Below the pieces are notes generated by a model. The model was not told the DNA's origin, ran no database searches, and saw only the letters and a list, made by a program, of their open reading frames with translations. From an uncultured Collinsella sp. (lineage in GTDB: Bacteria; Actinomycetota; Coriobacteriia; Coriobacteriales; Coriobacteriaceae): a stretch of 18,443 nucleotides of DNA. Shown here one piece after another: positions 7,475-15,600 of the stretch. Position 1 is the first letter of the stretch, and every line of letters starts with the position of its first letter. The stretch is from positions 1-18,443 of the forward strand of contig CALKBB010000114.1 of the NCBI GenBank assembly GCA_937989795.1, written 5' to 3'. The translations under genes and the position numbers were made by a program.

Positions 7475-8563
7475 ATGGCACATCGCTCCGTTATTCCGTT
7501 TGGCCCGCAACACCCGGTGCTGCCCGAGCCGCTTCATCTGGACCTGGTGATCGAGGACGACCGCGTCATCGAGGCAATTCCGCAGATTGGCTTTGTGCAC
7601 CGCGGGCTCGAGAAGCTAACCGAAAAGCGCGACATGCATCAGTTTGGCTACATCGCCGAGCGCATCTGCGGCATCTGCGCCGTGGGCCACAGCTACGGCT
7701 ATGCCAGCGCCTGCGAGCGCATGCTCGACATCGAGGTGCCCGGCCGCGCGCAGTATATCCGCACCATTTTGCACGAGCTTTCGCGCATCCACTCGCATCT
7801 GCTGTGGCTGGGCCTGCTCGCCGATGCCTTTGGCTTCGAGGCGCTGTTCTATCGGTCGTGGACCCTGCGCGAGCAGATTCTCAAGATCTTCGAGAGCACG
7901 TGCGGTGGTCGCGTGATTCTGTCGATCAACGAGATCGGCGGCCTTAAGCACGACATCGAGGACTCCGAGCTGGCAGGCATTGTCCAGACGCTCGATGCCA
8001 TGCGTCCCGACTACGAGGCCCTGGTGCATACGTTTTTGGACGACAATAGCTGCGGCGAGCGCTTGCATGGCGTGGGCGTGATCAGCAAGAAGGATGCGCT
8101 GGAGCTTTCGATGGTCGGCCCGTTTGGGCGCGCCTCGGGCGTGGACTACGACGTGCGCATGTTTGGCGACGGTGCCTATGCGGACCTGGCTGCATTTGAG
8201 CCCATCATTGCCACCGACGGCGACTGCTATGCCCGCTGCCAGGTGCGTTGTGCCGAGGTCACGCAGGCCATGGACATCATCAAGGAGCTTGTGGGCAAGA
8301 TTCCGCACGACGGTATCGGCGGGCGCACCAAGCTTACGCCGGCCGACGGCGCGCGCGGCGAGGTTGTGATTGAGCAGCCGCGCGGCGAGGCGTACTACTA
8401 TGTGCGCGGCAACGGCACCAAGAATCTGGACCGTTTCCGTGTGCGTACGCCGACGTCGCAGAACCTGGCGGGTCTGACACATGCGCTGCAGGGCGTGCTC
8501 CTTGCCAACGTGCCCATGATTATCCTGACCATCGACCCCTGCATTAGCTGCACGGAAAGGTAG
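7475..8563 (+). CDS. Ech-type [NiFe] hydrogenase large subunit EchE
   Basis: This 362-residue catalytic subunit reduces protons to H2, or the reverse. Both nickel-binding motifs are intact: RICGICAVGH with Cys65, Cys68 and His72, and DPCISCTER with Cys356 and Cys359. These separate it from the complex I relative NuoD, which has lost them. The protein ends exactly at Arg362 of the second motif, so there is no C-terminal peptide for a maturation protease to remove; this is reported for some group 4 hydrogenases such as CooH. Assembly would still need Hyp proteins, none of which is in the window. ATG 7475 is preceded by AAAAGGAGG 10 bases upstream, close behind echD. Confidence 0.96.
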   Translation: MAHRSVIPFGPQHPVLPEPLHLDLVIEDDRVIEAIPQIGFVHRGLEKLTEKRDMHQFGYIAERICGICAVGHSYGYASACERMLDIEVPGRAQYIRTILHELSRIHSHLLWLGLLADAFGFEALFYRSWTLREQILKIFESTCGGRVILSINEIGGLKHDIEDSELAGIVQTLDAMRPDYEALVHTFLDDNSCGERLHGVGVISKKDALELSMVGPFGRASGVDYDVRMFGDGAYADLAAFEPIIATDGDCYARCQVRCAEVTQAMDIIKELVGKIPHDGIGGRTKLTPADGARGEVVIEQPRGEAYYYVRGNGTKNLDRFRVRTPTSQNLAGLTHALQGVLLANVPMIILTIDPCISCTER

Positions 8564-8570
8564 GCGCGGC

Positions 8571-8912
8571 ATGAGTTTGCTGACATTTGCCAAGACGGCC
8601 TTGGGCTCTATGGTCAAGCAGCCGGTCACGGTGTGCTATCCGCAGGAGAAGCTCGTGGCGCCCGAGCGCCTGCGCGGGCACATCGTTAACGACATGGACG
8701 TGTGCATTTGCTGCGGCATGTGCGCGCGTCGCTGCCCGGCGGGCGCGCTCGCGGTCGATCGCAAGGGTGGAACGTGGTCGATCGACCCGTATGCCTGCGT
8801 GGTGTGCGGCGAGTGCATCGAGAGCTGTCCCAAGCGCTGCCTGGCTATGGACACCGCCCGTATTCCAGTTGCGGCGGATAAGACTCCCACGGTAGAAACC
8901 AAGCCGGAATAG
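8571..8912 (+). CDS. Ech hydrogenase ferredoxin-like subunit EchF
   Basis: This 113-residue polyferredoxin-type subunit has two 4Fe-4S motifs of the NuoI/EchF kind: Cys45-x2-Cys48-x2-Cys51-x3-Cys55-Pro and Cys76-x2-Cys79-x2-Cys82-x3-Cys86-Pro. Cys22, Cys47 and Cys90 lie outside these motifs. It should accept electrons from soluble ferredoxin and pass them to EchC. It is the last gene of the operon, starting 7 bases after the echE stop; an AAAGG about 10 bases ahead of the ATG overlaps the end of echE. A very strong hairpin follows its stop codon. Confidence 0.94.
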   Translation: MSLLTFAKTALGSMVKQPVTVCYPQEKLVAPERLRGHIVNDMDVCICCGMCARRCPAGALAVDRKGGTWSIDPYACVVCGECIESCPKRCLAMDTARIPVAADKTPTVETKPE

Positions 8913-8920
8913 CGCGAAGA

Positions 8921-8956
8921 CGGGGCCGGTGGGGCAAAATTGCCCCACCGGCCCCG
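8921..8956. terminator. Strong hairpin at the end of the ech operon
   Basis: A perfect 16-bp stem (8921-8936 with 8941-8956) around an AAAT loop begins 9 bases after the echF stop. No T-run follows on the plus strand, so it may stop transcription inefficiently or act mainly as an RNA 3'-end stabiliser. Confidence 0.65.
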
Positions 8957-8986
8957 CGCTTGAACGCGCGGTTGTGCCGCCGCGAA

Positions 8987-9140
8987 CAAAACTATGCCGG
9001 ATTACTACGATAAATCGCCTACCCCCAACCACACCGCATTTGGCAAAACAAAAACCGCAGGTAGACGGCTCGCAGTTTAGTGAAAAAGTCGCGCGTGATC
9101 GGCGACCTCGTTTTTATCGTAGTAATCCGGCATAGTTTTG
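8987..9140. repeat. Palindromic intergenic element, type B, copy 1
   Basis: Perfect 28-bp terminal inverted repeats (8987-9014 and 9113-9140; outer sequence CAAAACTATGCCGGATTACT) enclose about 98 bases. The stem can be extended by TCGCC (9015-9019) with GGCGA (9101-9105). The interior contains ACCCCCAACCA and the shared ACCGCAGGTAGA motif on the plus strand. No open reading frame of note lies inside. It resembles a miniature inverted-repeat element or a structured RNA. Confidence 0.85.
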
Positions 9141-9167
9141 AAATGGCACCATATCCGTAACAGCCTT

Positions 9168-9215
9168 TGATCCCCCGGGGACGGAGGAAAACGGATCATT
9201 TTGGCCTTGCGAGGG
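9168..9215. repeat. Repeat-associated flanking motif, copy 1
   Basis: GGGGACGGAGGAAAACGGAT followed by CATTTTGGCCTTGCGAGG recurs after other palindromic elements in this window (17255-17306, 17490-17545 and, more degenerate, 9411-9448), so it belongs to the composite repeat rather than to a gene. Confidence 0.7.
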
Positions 9216-9235
9216 CTGCCACGTGACCCGTCTGC

Positions 9236-9391
9236 CACGAAATGGGCCCATCTACTACGTTTAAGCCGCTGCCCTCAACCATGGCAAGTAATGCGAAATA
9301 AAAATCGCAGGTAGAACGCCTGCGATTTTGCATGAAAAGCGGGTATGGTCGGGGGCATCGAGTCAAACGTAGTAGATGGGCCAATTTCGTG
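9236..9391. repeat. Palindromic intergenic element, type A, copy 1
   Basis: Inverted repeats of 27 bp (9236-9262 and 9365-9391, one mismatch at 9244) start CACGAAATGGGCCCATCTAC. The centre forms a perfect 10-bp hairpin, AAATCGCAGG and CCTGCGATTT around TAGAACG. Its right half is nearly identical to the copy at 17082-17240. Confidence 0.85.
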
Positions 9392-9410
9392 ACGAGCGCC
9401 ATCGACTGCT

Positions 9411-9448
9411 CCCTTGGGGATGGGGGAAACGGGCCCTTTTGTCCCGTC
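9411..9448. repeat. Repeat-associated flanking motif, copy 2 (degenerate)
   Basis: TTGGGGATGGGGGAAACGGG and the following CCCTTTTGTCCCG match the spacing and purine/pyrimidine pattern of the flanking motif found after the other elements, with many substitutions. Confidence 0.45.
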
Positions 9449-9486
9449 AATCTTGAGTCGCACCCGTTTTCCTGCGAAAACCCTCG

Positions 9487-9566
9487 TGTCTCAACTTTGA
9501 TGAGACATTTGTCTCACGCTTAAAACCTAATCTGGAACATGTGTCACCTGTCCTAATTGTGTCTCA
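9487..9566 (+). promoter_or_regulatory. Operator-like TGTCTCA box cluster upstream of the adhesin gene
   Basis: The 7-base box TGTCTCA occurs at 9487-9493, 9510-9516 and 9560-9566, and its complement TGAGACA at 9501-9507. Boxes 9501-9507 and 9510-9516 form a perfect inverted repeat with a 2-base gap. A weak promoter, TTGATG (9497-9502) and TTAAAA (9520-9525) with 17-base spacing, would place this inverted repeat between or over the -35 and -10 boxes, consistent with repressor control. The regulator is unknown. Confidence 0.55.
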
Positions 9567-9618
9567 TTCCGTAACTTTAGGCTGATGCAAGGTCTGAGAC
9601 CGCGAGAAGGGAGACGCG

Positions 9619-12600
9619 ATGAGTAGGTACGCGAGGGGTCTCTTGGCGGTGATACTGGCCGTGGTGCTGGTGTTGCCGGCTGCAGCATTTGCCATGCTGC
9701 CCGAGGCCAACGCCAGGTCCAGCACAGGAATGGACGGACCGACAATGACCGGAAAGGTCGTCGACACCGACACCAGCAACTACTGGAAGTTCTGGGCCGG
9801 CGGCTATAACGGAAAGGAAGTAACAACTCAAAACGTCGGCCGAATCTGGACCGACAAGACGGTCAAGGCAGTCGAGAGCGGGGATTCGGATTTCCTGACC
9901 ACGCTGTCTGCTATCTCTTCGACATCCGATACGACGGTTTCCGGTAAGCCGCTCGACATCGTGATGGTGCTAGACGCTTCTGGCTCGATGAAATACAACA
10001 TGAGCGAAAACGACCGAACCAAGCGTATTGATGCGCTGAAGACGGCCGCCAATAGTTTTATTGACACCATCGCCAAGGAAAACGCAAAGATTTCGGACGA
10101 GTCCAAGCAGCATCAGGTTGCCATCGTAAAGTTTGCGAGCGAGAAGAGCAAAAAGACCGGTAATGATACCGATCGTAACGGCTACAACTATTCGCAGGTT
10201 ATGAAGGTCCTGACCACCTGCGATGACAACAACGCCCAGTCGCTCAAGAATACGGTCAGCATCATCAAGCCTGCCGGCGCCACGCAGGCTGATTACGGTC
10301 TTGAGCTTGCTCGCGATATATCGGGCCGCAAGGATGCCCAGAAGATCGTCGTGTTCTTCACCGATGGCTCCCCTACGAGCTCTAGAGATTTTGAGCCCGA
10401 GGTCGCTAGGGACGCCATCAATACCGCCAAGGACATAAAGAGCGGCGGGGCGACCATTTACACCATCGGAATCTTCCCCGGCGCGAATCCGAGTGACAAT
10501 CCAACAAGCGATGGCACGAGCAGCGAGAACAAATTCATGCACGCCGTGTCGAGTAACTATCCGAATGCCACGTCGTCCGTAAACTATGGCTTTTTTGTAA
10601 CTGAGTGGAATGTCAATTTTGGCAACCCCGTTGCCGGTGCCAGCTACTACAAGTCGGCAACCAGCGCCGCCGAGCTCGAGGAAATCTTCAAAGATATCTC
10701 CGGAAGCATTATCCAGGCTGGTTACCCAACCAAAACTCACAGTGCATATGGCGAGCATAAGTCTGGCTACATTACGTTTACCGATGAGCTGGGCGACTTT
10801 ATGCAGGTCGACAACTTTACATCTGTCGTGTACAACGGCGAGACGTTTGACGATCTGAAAATGAAGACCGAAGGCAACGTCGATACCTATACATTTACTG
10901 GTGCCGCCGCGAACCTGGTCATCACCGTTCAGCATGCCGAAGAGGACAAGCCTCAGACCGGCGATATCGTAACGGTTAAGATTCCTGCGTCGCTGATTCC
11001 GCTGCGCCACTTTAAGATCACCGACGGTGTACTTACGGTCGACAATACTGACCCCATTCAGGTGAACTACACCTCGAGCGTTAAGAAAGAAGCGCTCGAT
11101 AACCTGTTTACGCCCAAGAACGTAACGGGGCTCGAGGATTACATCAAGAGCAATACGACCACCGCGGAGAACGGTTCCAAGACCGTTAACTTCTACGCGA
11201 ACAAGTGGAACGCTGGCGCGCTGGGCGATACGATTGCGAACTTTGAGCCTGCCGACACCAACCGCTATTACTATTTCCAGAAGCAGACTCCCATTTACAC
11301 GGATAAGAACTGCACGACGCCCGCAACGGGTTCGCTGGCTGTCGGCAGCAAGTATTACTACAAGGATGAGTTTGAGGCGCTGGGCGCAGACGGAAAGGCC
11401 GAATCCCGTACTGCTGTTATTGAGTTTGCCGGTGAACACGCTGCGAACTTTGAAGGCGCCGTCGTGCGCGACGCGAGTGGAAACCTGTCGTTTAGCAAGG
11501 GAACCGCACGCCTTGCCTTTATTGATGAGCTCCACACCACCAAGGAGAGCGTGGGCGGTGACCCCATCAATCCCACCCGTACCGCGACTGACGTGCTCAA
11601 TCCCAAGTGGAACAACACGTCTGCCAAGTCGAACGCCACGGAGGTTGACGTTCACTTGGGCAACAACGGCAAGATCAGCTATAAGTACGATATGACGCCG
11701 GCAACGGTGGATACCAAGGCGGAGTTTGGTCTGACCAAGGTGCTCGAGGGCCGCGAGTGGACGGGTACGGATGCGTTTGAGTTTGAGCTCTCCGCGACGT
11801 CCGACAACAATGCTCCGATGCTCGACCCCGCGACCGTAACTGTGACCAATGCCGATCTCGACAAGGGCAAGGCAGCCATTAACTTTGGCAAGATTACTTA
11901 TGCCGAGCCGGGCAAGTACACCTATGAGGTCCGCGAGAAGAACGCTGGTCAAACTATCGATGGCATCGCCTACAGCAAGAACGTCGCGGAGATTACCGTG
12001 ACGGTGGCGCCCAACAAGAAGGGCGAGCTGAGCGCTGATGTGAAGGTGGCCTGGAGCGAAGCCGGCGTGACCAAGTTCGAGAACACCTACACTGCGAATC
12101 CTGCTGAGTCCAGCGTTACCGACAAGATTGACGTGACCAAGTCCCTGACCGGGCGCGACCTTGCGGCTGGCGAGTTCAGCTTTGAGCTGCGCGAGGTTAA
12201 GGGCGAGGACTCTGAGCTTATCGAGACCGTCAAGAACGCCGCCGATGGCAACGTTACGTTCAGCCCCATCAAGTACACCGAGATAGGTCAGCACACCTAT
12301 ACGCTGCACGAGGTTAAGGGCAACGCCGGTGGTATTGCCTATGACAACACGGTTTACACCATCGTGACGACCATTGCCGACAACGACAAGGGCCAGCTGG
12401 TGGCTACGCACGAGCTGAAGGGCGCCGAGGGCGTCAAGAACATTAAGTTCGAGAACGCTTACAATCTGACCCCCAAGAGCTTCAGCGTCACCGATAAGAT
12501 CGCCGCGACCAAGTCCCTGACTGGGCGCGACCTCAAGGCCGGCGAGTTCTCCTTCGAGCTCGTCGAGGGTAACGATGTCGTCGCCACCGGCACTAACGCC

Positions 12601-15600
12601 GCCGACGGCAAGATCGCGATGACTGCCATCGAGTACACCGAGGCCGGCGAGCACACCTACACGCTGCGCGAGGTCAACGGCGGAACCGCCAGCAACGGTA
12701 TATCTTACGACGGCAAGACCTATACCATCGTGACCACCATCACCGATAACGGCGACGGCACCCTCAAGGCCGAGCATGTCCTGAAGGACGCCAAGGTTGC
12801 CGAGTTCAAGAACACCTACAACCTGACGCCTACGGACTCCAGCGTCACCGACCGGATCAAGGCGAGCAAGTCCCTGACCGGGCGCGACCTCAAGGAAGGC
12901 GAGTTCTCCTTCGAGCTCGTCGAGGGCGACAAGGTCGTCGCCACCGGCAAGAACGCCGCTGACGGCACGGTTGTCATGGACAAAATCACTTACGACAAGC
13001 CCGGCAAGCACACCTACACGCTGCGCGAGGTCAGGGGCAACGTCGGTGGTATCACCTACGATGCCGCGACCTACACCATCGAGACCGTCGTCAAGGACAA
13101 CGGCGACGGCACGCTCGGCGTAGAGCACAAGCTGAAGGGCGCCGACGAGGCGAAGTTCACCAACTCCTACAAGCCTGGCTCCAAGGACTCCAGCGTCACC
13201 GACCTGATCAAGGCGACCAAGTCACTGACCGGGCGCGACCTCAGGGCTGGCGAGTTCCGTTTCGAGCTCGTTGAGGGCAATAGCGTGGTCGCCACCGGCG
13301 CCAACAATGCCGACGGCAAGATCGTGATGGATCCCGTCACCTACACCGCGGCTGGCGAGCACGCCTACACGCTGCGCGAGACCAAGGCCGGCACCACCGA
13401 AAACGGCATTACTTACAGCACCGCTGAGTACACCATCGTGACCATCGTCAAGGACAACGGAGACGGCACCCTCAGCGTGGAGCACAAGCTGCAGAACGAC
13501 GAGAAGGCGACCTTTGAGAACGCCTATAACGTGACGCTCAAGGATTCCAGCGTTACCGACAAGATCAAGGCGACCAAGTACCTGACCGGGCGCGACATGA
13601 CTGAGGGCGAGTTCTCCTTCGAGCTCGTCGAGGGCAACGAGGTTGTCGCTAGGGGCACCAACGCTGCCGACGGCAAGATTACGATGAGCGAGATCACCTA
13701 CAACGAGCCCGGCAAGCACACCTACACGCTGCGCGAGGTCCCGGGCGACGCCGGCAACGGCATCACCTACGATGGCAAGACCTACACCATCGAGACGACC
13801 ATCACCGACAAGGGCGACGGCACGCTTGAGGCGAAGCATGTCCTGAAGGGCGACGACGAGGCGAAGTTCAGCAACAGCTACAAACCGAATCCTGGTGAGT
13901 TCAGCGTCACCGACCAGATCACCGCGACCAAGTCCCTGACCGGCCGCGATCTCAAGGACGGCGAGTTCTCCTTCGAGCTCGTCGAGGGCGAGGGCAAGGA
14001 CGCCAAGGTCGTCGCCACCGGCACCAACAATGCCGAAGGCAACATCACGATGAACGCCGTGAAGTACACCGAGGCCGGCAAGCATACCTACACGCTGCGC
14101 GAGGCCAACGGCGGAACCACCAGCAAGGGCGTCTCCTACAGCGACGCCAAGTTCACCATCGAGTCCACCATCACCGACAACGGCGACGGCACTCTCGAAG
14201 CAAAGCATGTCCTGAAGGGCACCGAGCCCGCCGAGTTCAAGAACTCCTACAGTGTGACCCCGATCGACGCAGAGCTCGACTTTGACCTGAGCAAGGCTGT
14301 CGATGGTCGCGCTTGGACGGACTCCGACGAGTTCAGCTTTACCATTACCGCCGCCGAGGGCACCCCGCTGCCCGACCCCGCAACCGTGACCGTGAGCAAG
14401 AAGGACGCGAAGGACGGCATCGCAGCCATCAACTTCGGCAAGATCCGCTACACGGCTGCCGGAACCTACAAGTATGAGATCCGCGAGAACGCAGGCAACG
14501 CGGCGGGCATGACGTATGACGGACGTGTCGCGACCGCCGAAGTGACCGTGACCGAGAACGGCGAGGGCAAGCTGACCGCCAACGTCACCAAGAAGGAAAA
14601 CGGCCGCTTCACCAACACGTACCGCACTGAGCTCGATTACGCCGCGGCCGGCGGCCTTAAGCTCAGCAAGACCCTCTCCGGACGTCCCATGACCGAGGGC
14701 CAGTTCACCTTTACCGTGACGCCCGCCGACGAGGCTTCGGCCAATGCGCTCGGCCTGCTGCCCGGCGCCAACAACTTCCAGTCCCCTGCAACGGCAGAGG
14801 CGACGGTCGGTCTGATTGATATTCTGGCGGGCCATGAGGTCAAGTTTACGCAGGCTGACGCCGGCAAGACCTTCAAATATACCGTGGCCGAGAAGAACAA
14901 CGGCAAGCCCGGCTACACCTACGACGATGCTGCCCGTACCGTGAAGATTGCCATCGCCGACGATGGTGCCGGCACGCTTACCGCTACGACGACCGTCTCC
15001 GGCGGTCCCGAGGGCACGCACAAGACGATCCACAAGAGCGGCGAGAACAAGGTTGAGAGCGCTCTGGTCCCGTTCGAAAACAGCTATAGCGCATCGACCG
15101 ATAGCCCGGGCGTTTCTGCACAGATTGTCGCCACCAAGACCCTGACCGGACGTCCGATGGTTAACGGTGAGTTCTACTTTGGCATCGCCTATGCGGGCGA
15201 GACGGAAGCCATCAGTGGCACGCCGGCGTTCAACTATAACGGCCAGGTGAGCTTTGGCACGCTGCATTACGACACCAAGATGCTCGCTGACCTGGTAAGC
15301 ACCGGGCGCGCCATCCGCACCGACACGGACGGCAAGCTTGCGTGGACTATCAACTACACGGCCTTTGAGTACACGAACTTGCTGGCCGACCAGGGCATTA
15401 CCGCCGCGAAGTCGAGCTTTAGCTTTAAGGTCATCGTCGTCGACAACGGCGACGGTACCCTGACGGCAAAGCCTGACTACGGTGGCGTCGAGCCCGTGTT
15501 CGAGAACGTCTACGGCGCCGATGCCGTTGACGCCGCGCTCGCCGGCACCAAGAAGCTCCAGGCTGCCGAGGGCCTGACCCCGGCAGACATTGCGGGCAAG

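Noticed and set aside
3241..8912. Respiratory complex I (nuo) fragment
   Set aside because: The large subunit has both CxxC nickel-binding motifs and no NuoEFG or NuoAJKN genes are present, so it is a hydrogenase.
3241..8912. Formate hydrogenlyase (hyc/hyf) operon
   Set aside because: NuoC-like and NuoD-like subunits are separate genes and no formate dehydrogenase gene is present; gene order matches echABCDEF.
9332..9523. Short plus-strand frame across the type A repeat
   Set aside because: It overlaps palindromic repeat sequence and operator boxes, and short frames through the repeats differ between copies without preserving a protein.
9970..13128. Very long minus-strand open frame (1052 codons) opposite the adhesin gene
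   Set aside because: It is antisense to a well-supported gene with signal peptide, VWA motifs and repeats. High-GC codon bias and tandem repeats keep the opposite frame open; its translation shows no domain and no sensible start.
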